A stretch of DNA of 64,000 bases, from positions 1,488,001 through 1,552,000 of the forward strand of contig NZ_SNWA01000001.1 of NCBI RefSeq assembly GCF_004361815.1, given 5' to 3'. The notes beneath the pieces were generated by a model. That model ran no database searches. It worked only from the letters and a program-made list of their open reading frames with translations, and had not been told where the DNA came from. The number at the start of each line of letters is the position of its first letter. Positions within the stretch are counted from its first letter, which is position 1. The DNA comes from Paraburkholderia sp. BL10I2N1. Lineage in GTDB: Bacteria > Pseudomonadota > Gammaproteobacteria > Burkholderiales > Burkholderiaceae. Of this stretch, positions 8,073 to 15,807 are shown one piece after another. The position numbers and the translations under genes were made by a program.

Positions 8073-8855
8073 ATGAAGTTGCTCAGGAACCTGCTGGTGC
8101 TGGCATGCGCTTTCGCATCTGTGTCGGCCATTGCGGCCGACGCGTCAACGCTGCGCTTCGGCCTCGAAGCGCAATATCCGCCGTTCGAATCGAAGGGCGC
8201 TAACGGCGAGTTGCAGGGCTTCGATATCGACATCGGCAAAGCTGTCTGCGCGAGTGCGCATCTGAAGTGCTCGTGGGTTGAGACTTCGTTCGACGGTTTG
8301 ATCCCCGCGCTGCAGGGCCGCAAGTTTGACGCGATCAATTCGGCGATGAACGCGACGGAGAAGCGTCGTCAGGCAATTGATTTCACCAACATCATTTACC
8401 GCGTGCCGACCCAGCTGATCGCGCACAACGGCAGCGGCCTGCTGCCGACGCCCGAATCGCTGAAGGGCAAGCGCGTAGGCGTGCTGCAGGCTTCCATTCA
8501 GGAGACGTTCGCGAAGGCGCATTGGGAGCCGGCGGGTGTCACCGTCGTGCCGTATCAGGATCAGAACCAGGTCTATGCCGACCTCGTTGCCGGTCGCCTC
8601 GACGCGACGCTCGTGCTCGCGCCGGCAGGGCAGACGGGTTTCCTGTCGCGTCCGGACGGCAAGGACTTTGCGTTCGTTGGCCAGCCCGTGCGTGACGACA
8701 AGATCCTGGGCAGTGGTATCGCGTTCGGTATCCGCAAGGGGGATGCCGAATTGAAGAAGCAGCTGGATACGGCGATCGCCAGGGTGCAGGCCGACGGCAC
8801 CGTGAAGACGCTGGCCCAGAAGTACTTCGGCAACATCGACGTTTCGCCGAAGTAA
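8073..8855 (+). CDS. Periplasmic amino-acid-binding protein of an ABC transporter
   Basis: The 260-residue protein starts with a typical signal peptide (KLLRNLLVLACAFASVSAIAA, cleavage near residue 22) and then has an SBP_bac_3 fold: TLRFGLEAQYPPFE, GFDIDIGKAVC, DGLIPALQGRKFDAI and the second-lobe AGRLDATLVLAP. These features match lysine/arginine/ornithine or histidine binding proteins (ArgT/HisJ type). No permease or ATPase genes are adjacent, so it must use transporter parts encoded elsewhere. It follows the Nit gene by 26 bp with GGAAGGAGA as ribosome-binding site and may belong to the same operon. Confidence 0.87.
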   Translation: MKLLRNLLVLACAFASVSAIAADASTLRFGLEAQYPPFESKGANGELQGFDIDIGKAVCASAHLKCSWVETSFDGLIPALQGRKFDAINSAMNATEKRRQAIDFTNIIYRVPTQLIAHNGSGLLPTPESLKGKRVGVLQASIQETFAKAHWEPAGVTVVPYQDQNQVYADLVAGRLDATLVLAPAGQTGFLSRPDGKDFAFVGQPVRDDKILGSGIAFGIRKGDAELKKQLDTAIARVQADGTVKTLAQKYFGNIDVSPK

Positions 8856-8901
8856 CATCCACTCTCGCGCTCGCCAGTGCCGTTGCGGCGTCTGAGCGAT
8901 T

Positions 8902-8925
8902 GCCGCGGAACCGGTGTTCCGCGGC
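8902..8925 (+). terminator. Strong hairpin after the binding-protein gene
   Basis: GCCGCGGAAC and GTTCCGCGGC form a perfect 10-bp stem around a CGGT loop, 46 bp after the stop codon. No T-run follows, so it may stabilise the 3' end of the transcript rather than act as a classical intrinsic terminator. Confidence 0.5.
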
Positions 8926-9280
8926 GATCATGCGGCGCTTGAGCAAGGGCACTTTGTTCACCACTCGCAGGCAGGTGCGCATCGCGCCGAGCGCCACGCG
9001 CCCGAGACGGGCCCCACGGCCCACATCGGATAGTCGCGGGTGTTGTTGTAGAGAAGGCCTGGCCAGCGTGCGATCAATTCGGCGTCGTTGCCGCCGATGC
9101 CGTTCTTCTCGTTCGGCTGAAGCTTCTCGCCGTTCACACTCCACGGCGAGCACAGCCTGCCCAAGGCGCCGATAATCGAGCAGGTGCTGGTGTGGTCGCC
9201 GGGGAACCGGAATCCTTGTCTTGGGCGGTTTCTGGCGTTGACCTGGGCGTGGGTGGGAACGGGCGGCGGCGGAAAAGAAA
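8926..9280. other. Unassigned region beside tRNA-Lys, possible gene remnant
   Basis: No intact gene is recognisable between the binding-protein gene and the tRNA-Lys terminator. On the minus strand a frame (8958-9314) includes protein-like segments such as NGEKLQPNEKNGIGGND and ARWPGLLYNNTRDYPMW, which look less random than the surrounding shadow frames, but the frame would start within the tRNA terminator and I cannot assign a family. It could be a decayed gene next to a tRNA, a common integration spot. Confidence 0.3.
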
Positions 9281-9310
9281 AAGGCCGGTCAGCTTTTGCT
9301 GACCGGCCTT
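9281..9310 (-). terminator. Intrinsic terminator of tRNA-Lys
   Basis: A perfect 13-bp stem (9281-9293 with 9298-9310, loop of four bases) is followed on the minus strand by TTCTTTTCC, directly downstream of the tRNA 3' end. Confidence 0.88.
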
Positions 9311-9320
9311 TCAAATTCTT

Positions 9321-9396
9321 TGGTGGGGCGTGAGTGACTCGAACACTCGACCTACGGATTAAGAGTCCGCTGCTCTACCAACTGAGCTAACGCCCC
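9321..9396 (-). tRNA. tRNA-Lys (CTT)
   Basis: The 76-nt minus-strand sequence folds as a full cloverleaf: acceptor GGGGCGT/ACGCCCC, D-arm with AGCTCAGTTGGTAGAGC, anticodon loop CTCTTAA with anticodon CTT, T-loop TTCGAGT and an encoded CCA end. A sigma-70 promoter and an intrinsic terminator flank it, so it is a single-gene transcription unit. Confidence 0.96.
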
Positions 9397-9410
9397 CCAA
9401 CAGACTGCGA

Positions 9411-9439
9411 ATTATGCAGAAGTTTTTGAGACTTGCCAA
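9411..9439 (-). promoter_or_regulatory. Sigma-70 promoter of tRNA-Lys
   Basis: On the minus strand TTGGCA (9434-9439) and CATAAT (9411-9416) are separated by exactly 17 bp, placing the start site a few bases before the tRNA 5' end. Confidence 0.8.
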
Positions 9440-9606
9440 GCCCCTTTCGCAGATTTCTTAAAAAATCTACGTCTCCGCCTGGTACTAGACGCGCCGATGC
9501 CCAGCCCTTCAACGTACACCCAAAACACACCCTCCACGCGCTGCCGGTATCATGACGCCACAACACGTCGCGCATCGCATCGCGCGGCCTGAACTGGGGA
9601 CAAACG

Positions 9607-10011
9607 ATGGACGACAACGCAATTCGCGAACTTCTCGACCGCGTGCTCGCGCCATGGGTTCGCTCGCTCACGCTCACACCAGTAAAAGTCGACGAAGAAA
9701 GCGCCACGCTGCGCCTGCCGTTCTCTGGCGAGTTGCGTCACTCGGGCGGTGTCATTTGCGGCCAGGTCTTCATGGCGGCCGCCGATACGGCGATGGTCGT
9801 CGCCATTTCCGCCGCCCTTGGCGGCTTCAAGCCGATGACCACCGTGTCGCTCAACATCAGTTTCATGCGCGCCGTCCGCAAGGGAGATGTGCTGATTACG
9901 GCGCGCGTGCTGCGACTCGGGCGCAATCTCGTCTTCGGTGAAGTCGAGCTGTTCGACGATGACGGCCGGATGGCCGTCCACGCCACCACCACCTACGCGC
10001 TGCTCGACTGA
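9607..10011 (+). CDS. Hotdog-fold thioesterase, PaaI family
   Basis: The 134-residue protein has the PaaI/hotdog pattern: RHSGGVICGQVFMAAADTAM (the helix entry and catalytic aspartate region), TTVSLNISFMRAV and a final strand ATTTYALLD. Such enzymes hydrolyse acyl-CoA thioesters in the cytoplasm; the substrate is not evident here. The length is normal for the family. A patatin-like phospholipase gene follows on the same strand after 66 bp, which suggests a role in lipid turnover, but this link is only positional. Confidence 0.85.
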   Translation: MDDNAIRELLDRVLAPWVRSLTLTPVKVDEESATLRLPFSGELRHSGGVICGQVFMAAADTAMVVAISAALGGFKPMTTVSLNISFMRAVRKGDVLITARVLRLGRNLVFGEVELFDDDGRMAVHATTTYALLD

Positions 10012-10077
10012 CGACAGCTACCGCGCACTTTGCCGCCAGACGCGTCCGACGCGCCGCATTCGAAGGAAACAGCAACA

Positions 10078-10944
10078 ATGTTCGATCAGGTCGTATTCGC
10101 AGGTGGCGGCAATCGCTGCTGGTGGCAGGCGGGCTTCTGGGATGTCATCCAGCCGGAACTGGACATTCGGCCGCGCGTCATCGCAGGCATCTCGGCGGGC
10201 GCCGCGACCGCGTGCATGCTCTACACGCGCGATTCTGACTGGGTGATGCGCTACTACGAGAACGCCCTACGCGCGAACACGAAAAACGCTTACTGGGGCA
10301 ACCTGTTGCGCGGGCAGTCGGTGTTTCCGCACTATCGGATCTACCGTCAGGCGCTCCTCGATATCTACGGCGAAGCGTTCTCGAAGCTCTCACACGCGCC
10401 GGAGATCCGCGTCGGCGTTTCGCATCTGCCTCGCTGGCTGGGTGCGCGCAGCGCAGTTGCGGCGGGCCTGATCGCGTACAACATCGAGAAATACGTCCGC
10501 AAGACGCTGCACCCGACGCTCGGTCAGACACTCGGATTCCATCCGGAATTCGTCCGTGCGCAGGATTGCCCGACTGTCGCGGATCTCGCCGACCTGATTC
10601 TGCAATCGTCGAGCACCCCGCCTTTCACACCGGTTTTGCGCCGCAATGGCCGGCCGGTGCTCGATGGCGGGATGGTTGACAATGTGCCGGTCGGTGCGCT
10701 CGACGAAACGCCTGGCATGGTGCTCGTGATGGTCACGCGGCTCTACCCACGGCCGCAGATGTTCGTCGTGCCGCACGGGACGCAGCAGCGTCTCTATGTT
10801 CAACCGTCCCGCAAGGTGCCGATCTCGAGCTGGGACTACACGAGCCCGTCGCAGATGCAGCATGCGTACAACCTCGGACGCGCAGACGCCGAGCAATTCC
10901 TGCAACGCATGCCGGACGTGCTGGAGGCTGCAGCACACGATTGA
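10078..10944 (+). CDS. Patatin-like phospholipase
   Basis: The 288-residue protein carries the patatin serine-aspartate dyad: oxyanion stretch FAGGGNRCWW near the N-terminus, nucleophile motif GISAG around residue 40, and VLDGGMVDN with the catalytic aspartate near residue 200. It has no signal peptide, so it likely acts in the cytoplasm or at the inner membrane as a lipid acyl hydrolase. The ATG at 10078 is preceded by GAAGGAAAC; the in-frame ATG at 10030 lacks support. It follows the thioesterase gene and may be co-transcribed with it. Confidence 0.87.
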   Translation: MFDQVVFAGGGNRCWWQAGFWDVIQPELDIRPRVIAGISAGAATACMLYTRDSDWVMRYYENALRANTKNAYWGNLLRGQSVFPHYRIYRQALLDIYGEAFSKLSHAPEIRVGVSHLPRWLGARSAVAAGLIAYNIEKYVRKTLHPTLGQTLGFHPEFVRAQDCPTVADLADLILQSSSTPPFTPVLRRNGRPVLDGGMVDNVPVGALDETPGMVLVMVTRLYPRPQMFVVPHGTQQRLYVQPSRKVPISSWDYTSPSQMQHAYNLGRADAEQFLQRMPDVLEAAAHD

Positions 10945-11000
10945 CGCGGGCGCGCACGCACACACCTGCGCGCGGCGCGACCAGGGTTCGACAATGACCT

Positions 11001-12014
11001 CTAGCGCCGTCGTCCGCCCTGCATGGCTTCCGGGTTCGCAACGCTGGACATGTCGCCATTGTCGAACGCGAGGATGTTCCTGAATGCTGCGCCGAAATAC
11101 AGCTCGTAGCTTTCGCGCTCCACGTAGCCGATGTGCGGTGTGCAGATGACGTTCTCCATACGCAACAGGCTGTATCCCTGGAGGATCGGCTCGCTTTCGT
11201 AGACGTCGATGGCGACCATGCCAGGCCGGTTGTGCGACAGCGCGCTCATCAGCGCGTTTTCTTCCAGCAGTTCCGCTCGGCTCGTGTTGACGAACAGCGC
11301 AGTGGGTTTCATGCGCATCAGATCTTCCTGCGTGACGATGCCACGCGTATCGTCGTGCAGGCGCAGATGCAGCGACAGCACGTCGCTTTGCTCGAAAAGT
11401 GCTTCACGGCTTTCCGCGACGCCATAACCGTCCGCCTTCGCCGCTTCCCGCGAATGTTCGCGGCCCCAGACCAGCACATTCATGCCGAATGCCTTGCCGT
11501 AACCGGCGACCAGGCGGCCGATCTTGCCATAGCCCCAGATGCCGAGCGTCTGGCCACGCAGCACGGTGCCCAGACCGAAGTTCGGCGGCAGCGCCGACGT
11601 CTTCAGCCCGGACTGCTGCCAGGCCCCTTGCTTAAGGTTTGCTACGTATTGCGGAATGCGCCGTTGCGCGGCCATGATGAGGGCCCACGTCAGTTCGGCG
11701 GGCGCGATCGGCGAGCCGGTGCCTTCCAGCACGGCAATGCCGCGCTCGGTACACGCCGCCATTTCGATGTGGCTCGACGCTTTGCCGGTCTGACTGATCA
11801 TGCGTAGATGGGGCAGCTTGTCGAGGAGTTGGGAGCTGATGCGAGTGCGTTCGCGAATCAGGACAAGAGCATCGACTTCGGAAAGCCGGCTTGCCAGTTG
11901 CCCGAGACCGCGGACGGTATTGTTGAAAACCTTGACCTCATGGTCGGCCAGCATCTGGAAACAATCGAGTTTGCGAACGGCGTCCTGGTAATCGTCGAGG
12001 ATGGCAATCTTCAT
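11001..12014 (-). CDS. D-2-hydroxyacid dehydrogenase family protein
   Basis: The 337-residue protein has the D-isomer-specific 2-hydroxyacid dehydrogenase layout: N-terminal catalytic half beginning MKIAILDDYQD, the NAD-binding GYGKIG at 161-166, LFVNTSRAELL with the substrate-binding arginine, the acidic residue in AIDVYESEP, and the histidine of CTPHIGYVE. It reduces or oxidises a 2-keto or 2-hydroxy acid with NAD(P); the substrate is unknown. The open frame extends upstream to 12497, but MKIAILDDYQ is the normal family start, although no clear ribosome-binding site precedes it. It is divergent from pckG. Confidence 0.85.
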   Translation of the reverse strand: MKIAILDDYQDAVRKLDCFQMLADHEVKVFNNTVRGLGQLASRLSEVDALVLIRERTRISSQLLDKLPHLRMISQTGKASSHIEMAACTERGIAVLEGTGSPIAPAELTWALIMAAQRRIPQYVANLKQGAWQQSGLKTSALPPNFGLGTVLRGQTLGIWGYGKIGRLVAGYGKAFGMNVLVWGREHSREAAKADGYGVAESREALFEQSDVLSLHLRLHDDTRGIVTQEDLMRMKPTALFVNTSRAELLEENALMSALSHNRPGMVAIDVYESEPILQGYSLLRMENVICTPHIGYVERESYELYFGAAFRNILAFDNGDMSSVANPEAMQGGRRR

Positions 12015-12359
12015 GGCTTTTGTGTTTTGCGGCGCACGTGTCGGTGCGGAACGGAGTGATAAGCTTAATGTCCCAACATGTGAATGAACGTCCATGCTGG
12101 TTTGGTTGGATGCCCTGCAAAATAAGGGGCCAGAGCGGCCCCGCGAACTGCAGACAAGATTTACCTCGTTTTTAACAGTTTGTTGCCAATCGATGCAAGC
12201 CGCTTTACAGACGGTTTCGAACAGCAAGCTGGTTAGCCCGCGACGATATGCACAATCGGGCGCGCCGCGCAGGTGGCACGTGAGGATTGGACGCCTCTCG
12301 CAAGCAGCGTCGATGGGCTGGTACCGTTTTTCTTTCAATAACACGACGGAGACAGCTCG
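12015..12359. other. Divergent intergenic region between the dehydrogenase gene and pckG
   Basis: The 345 bp hold the promoters of two divergent genes. The region is locally less GC-rich than the genes around it. GACGGAGACAGC before position 12360 is the pckG ribosome-binding site. I see no convincing operator, small gene or structured RNA. Confidence 0.5.
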
Positions 12360-14216
12360 ATGAATCATCCAGCATTTACGGGTAACCCGGCCGTAGAGGC
12401 GCCGGCCTGGGTCAAACACCGAAAATTGATCGAATGGGTTCAGCGCGTCGCTGCGCTGACGAAGCCGGAGCGCGTCGTGTGGTGCGACGGCTCGCAAGAG
12501 GAGTACGACCGGCTGTGCGCGCAGATGGTCGAAGCGGGCACGCTGAAAAAGCTCAATCCGGCGAAGCGGCCGAATTCGTATCTGGCCTGCTCCGATCCAT
12601 CGGACGTGGCACGGGTCGAGGACCGCACTTTCATCTGCTCGGAGCGCCGCGAAGATGCTGGCCCGACCAACAACTGGATCGCGCCGGCCGAGATGCGCTC
12701 GACGCTCGACGGTCTCTTCGAAGGCGCAATGCGCGGCCGCACGATGTACGTCGTGCCGTTCTCGATGGGCCCGCTAGGCTCGCCGATCGCGCATATCGGC
12801 GTCGAGTTGAGCGACAGCCCGTACGTGGTGACGAACATGCGCATCATGACCCGTATGGGTCGCAAGGTGTACGACGTACTTGGTGAGGATGGTAAGTTTG
12901 TGCCGTGCGTGCACTCGGTCGGGGCGCCCCTCGCCGCCGGCGCGAAGGACGTACCGTGGCCATGCAACAGCACCAAATACATCGTCCATTTTCCTGAGGC
13001 GCGCGAAATCTGGAGCTACGGCTCGGGCTATGGCGGCAACGCGCTGCTTGGCAAGAAGTGCTTTGCGCTGCGCATCGCGTCGACCATGGGCCGCGATGAA
13101 GGCTGGCTTGCTGAGCACATGCTGATTCTCGGCGTGACGTCGCCGGAAGGGCGTAAGTATCACGTTGCAGCGGCGTTCCCTTCGGCCTGTGGCAAGACCA
13201 ACTTCGCGATGTTGATTCCGCCGGAAGGGATGAGCGGCTGGAGCATCTCGACGATCGGCGATGACATTGCGTGGATCAAGCCGGGCAGGGACGGGCGCCT
13301 GTACGCGATCAACCCGGAAGCCGGCTACTTTGGCGTCGCGCCGGGTACGAGCGAGAAGACGAACTCCAACGCGATGGCGACGCTGAAGGAAAACGTGATT
13401 TTCACGAACGTTGCGCTGACCGACGAAGGCGATGTCTGGTGGGAAGGCATGACCGACGAACCGCCGGCACACCTGATCGACTGGCAGGGCAAGGACTGGA
13501 CGCCCGCCATTGCAAAGGAAAGCGGCCGCAAGGCGGCACACCCGAATGCGCGATTCACGGCACCAGCATCGCAATGCCCGTCGATCGACGCCGATTGGGA
13601 GAATCCGGCAGGCGTGCCGATCGATGCATTCATCTTCGGTGGCCGCCGCTCGACGACCGTGCCTCTCGTCACCGAGGCGCGCAACTGGGTCGAAGGTGTG
13701 TACATGGCTGCGACAATGGGTTCGGAGACGACGGCTGCCGCGGCGGGCCAGCAGGGCATCGTACGACGTGACCCGTTCGCGATGCTGCCGTTCTGCGGCT
13801 ACAACATGAGCGACTATTTCGGCCACTGGCTCAAGGTGGGCGAGCGGCTCGGGCAACTGAACGCGAAGCTGCCGAAGATTTTCTGCGTGAACTGGTTCCG
13901 CAAGGGAGCCGATGGCAAGTTCGCGTGGCCAGGTTTCGGCGAGAACATGCGCGTGCTGCATTGGATGGTCGGGCGCATCGAAGGCTCGGCGCAAGGTGCC
14001 GAGCATGCGTTCGGTGTGTCGCCCGGGTACGACGATATCGACTGGCACGGTCTCAATTTCACCCGCGAGCAGTTCGAAGAAGTCATCTCGGTTGACGACG
14101 CGGCATGGCGCGATGAACTCGCCCTGCATGCGGAACTCTTCGACACGCTGCGGCACGGGTTGCCGCAGGCGCTGGGCGAAACACGCGCGACATTGGAAGA
14201 ACGCCTCGCCGCCTGA
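12360..14216 (+). CDS. pckG: Phosphoenolpyruvate carboxykinase (GTP)
   Basis: The 618-residue protein is a GTP-type PEP carboxykinase: the kinase-1a P-loop FPSACGKTN lies near residues 273-281, followed by [25 protein letters not shown] and the [10 protein letters not shown] segment. It converts oxaloacetate and GTP to phosphoenolpyruvate, the entry step of gluconeogenesis. The length is usual for the GTP form, and the ATP-type signature is absent. The gene stands alone, with a strong terminator right after it and a divergent dehydrogenase gene upstream. Confidence 0.96.
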   Translation: MNHPAFTGNPAVEAPAWVKHRKLIEWVQRVAALTKPERVVWCDGSQEEYDRLCAQMVEAGTLKKLNPAKRPNSYLACSDPSDVARVEDRTFICSERREDAGPTNNWIAPAEMRSTLDGLFEGAMRGRTMYVVPFSMGPLGSPIAHIGVELSDSPYVVTNMRIMTRMGRKVYDVLGEDGKFVPCVHSVGAPLAAGAKDVPWPCNSTKYIVHFPEAREIWSYGSGYGGNALLGKKCFALRIASTMGRDEGWLAEHMLILGVTSPEGRKYHVAAAFPSACGKTNFAMLIPPEGMSGWSISTIGDDIAWIKPGRDGRLYAINPEAGYFGVAPGTSEKTNSNAMATLKENVIFTNVALTDEGDVWWEGMTDEPPAHLIDWQGKDWTPAIAKESGRKAAHPNARFTAPASQCPSIDADWENPAGVPIDAFIFGGRRSTTVPLVTEARNWVEGVYMAATMGSETTAAAAGQQGIVRRDPFAMLPFCGYNMSDYFGHWLKVGERLGQLNAKLPKIFCVNWFRKGADGKFAWPGFGENMRVLHWMVGRIEGSAQGAEHAFGVSPGYDDIDWHGLNFTREQFEEVISVDDAAWRDELALHAELFDTLRHGLPQALGETRATLEERLAA

Positions 14217-14237
14217 TAACGTGAGTACACGCTTCGA

Positions 14238-14265
14238 AAAAAGACCGCCGAAAGGCGGTCTTTTT
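14238..14265 (+). terminator. Intrinsic terminator of pckG
   Basis: AAAAAGACCGCC and GGCGGTCTTTTT pair around a GAAA loop, 21 bp after the stop codon; the stem ends in five Ts. The A-run on the other side makes it potentially bidirectional. Confidence 0.93.
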
Positions 14266-14560
14266 ACGTTTACGCAGCATTCCCGGACTGTTTTGGCCCC
14301 CTCTCCTGGCGCTGCGATTGGCTGAGGTCTTCTCTGTTTCCTGCTCGCAGACAGTCGTAGCTGCGGTGCAGCATATTGTTTCCTTATGCGGAACAATCAA
14401 TGAGCGTCACTTACGTTGAAGGGCACAGTCGCACAAATTTTTATGAAAATGCGGCGTTTCAAGGCAACTTCTGCACGATCTTCAGAGTCGGAGGAGAATT
14501 CGCAGTTCGCTTCGCCTCTTACTGGGTAGATAAAAGCTGTACCACGGCAGGAGTTGTCTT
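14266..14560. other. Intergenic region upstream of the LysR gene with a palindrome
   Basis: The region contains an imperfect palindrome ATTGTTTCCTTATGCGGAACAAT (in short: ATTGTT at 14375-14380 and GAACAAT at 14391-14397). The TTCC/GGAA arms resemble IclR-family operators, though it could serve the LysR protein encoded downstream. CAGGAG at about 14549 is the ribosome-binding site of that gene. No small gene is convincing. Confidence 0.4.
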
Positions 14561-15655
14561 ATGGATCATTTGCAGTCGATGCGAGTTTTCGTCCGGGTGG
14601 CGGATCTCGGTAGTTTTGCCCGCGCAGCCAGCGCGATGGATATATCCAATGCAGTTGCAACCCGGCACGTCGCCGACCTCGAGGGTCGCCTCGGTACGCG
14701 ACTACTCAACCGCACAACCCGCAGCCTGTCTCTGACTGAATCGGGTCAGGTTTACCTGGAACGCGCCCGCCAGATTCTCGACGAGCTGGAAGACGTCGAG
14801 CAGATGGTGGTGGCGCGAAATCACGAGCCTGTCGGCACGCTGCGTATCGTCGCGCCAGTCGTATTCGGCCTGCACAACCTGGCGCCGGTGCTGCAGACGT
14901 ACGCCGAGCGCTATCCGAAGGTCGTGCCGGACGTGACGCTCGTCGACCGGCAGGTCGACCTCGTCGAGGAAGGCTTCGATGTCGGCGTCGTGATCGCGCG
15001 GCACATGCGCAGCGCGAGCATCGTCACGCGCCGCCTGACGACCGGTTGCATGACGGTCTGCGCGACCCCCGCCTATCTCGAGAAGCACGGCACACCGACG
15101 CGTCCCGAGCAACTGCTGGAGCATCCATGCCTGAGTCTGCCGTCCGAATACTGGGGCGATGAGCGGGTCTTCACGGGGCCAGACGGCGAGGTGCGTGTGC
15201 GTCCGACGAACGTGATCGTCGCGAACAACACGGAAATGCTGCGCCAGTTCGCGCTGCTTGGTATGGGCATCGCGATCCTGCCAAGCTATCTGATTGGACG
15301 TGATACGACGCGCGGCAAGCTTGTGCGCCTGCTCGGCGATTACCGGCTGCCGCAGGTCGAGATCAATATTGCCTACCCGAGCCGCCGTCATCTTCCGGCG
15401 AAGGTGCGTACGTTCATCGATCACCTCGTCGAGCATTTCAGCCAGACGCCGAATAGCAAACTGGGCGAACAGTGGATCAAGGACGGTCTGGTCCAGCCTT
15501 CTTCGCTCGCCATTGCGCCGTCGTCGGGGTCAATGGCGCCTGAAGCGTTTGACGGTGCCGAACCGCGCTCGAGCCTGCTCGATCGCGAACTGCCAGCGCC
15601 CAAGCCACCCAAGACAGCGGTGCGACCCAGGCCGACGGCTCTGTCGCCGCTGTAA
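14561..15655 (+). CDS. LysR-family transcriptional regulator with an extended C-terminus
   Basis: The 364-residue protein starts with the LysR helix-turn-helix (MDHLQSMRVFVRVADLGSF, then SNAVATRHVADLEGRLGTRL, LNRTTRSLSLTESG) and continues with a periplasmic-binding-like effector domain to about residue 300. The remaining 60 or so residues are rich in proline, serine and alanine and extend beyond the usual LysR length of about 300. It belongs to the CrgA/PecT-like group. No divergent target gene is adjacent: pckG lies upstream in the same direction behind a terminator, so its regulon is not visible here. Confidence 0.87.
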   Translation: MDHLQSMRVFVRVADLGSFARAASAMDISNAVATRHVADLEGRLGTRLLNRTTRSLSLTESGQVYLERARQILDELEDVEQMVVARNHEPVGTLRIVAPVVFGLHNLAPVLQTYAERYPKVVPDVTLVDRQVDLVEEGFDVGVVIARHMRSASIVTRRLTTGCMTVCATPAYLEKHGTPTRPEQLLEHPCLSLPSEYWGDERVFTGPDGEVRVRPTNVIVANNTEMLRQFALLGMGIAILPSYLIGRDTTRGKLVRLLGDYRLPQVEINIAYPSRRHLPAKVRTFIDHLVEHFSQTPNSKLGEQWIKDGLVQPSSLAIAPSSGSMAPEAFDGAEPRSSLLDRELPAPKPPKTAVRPRPTALSPL

Positions 15656-15733
15656 CGCCCGGGAAGCGTCAGGCGCTGCCGTGCACGTTGTGCGGCGTGC
15701 ACGCCTGTCGATGGTGGCAATCTAGCGGCAAAG

Positions 15734-15772
15734 AAAAAGGCGCAGCCGTGAATCCCACGGCTGCGCCTTTTT
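15734..15772. terminator. Bidirectional terminator between the LysR gene and topB
   Basis: A perfect 17-bp stem (15734-15750 with 15756-15772) with a 5-base loop is flanked by A and T runs, so it can terminate the LysR transcript on the plus strand and the topB transcript on the minus strand. Confidence 0.92.
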
Positions 15773-15807
15773 TGTCCCCTGCTAGAAGCGAGGACCGGAA
15801 ACGCGTA

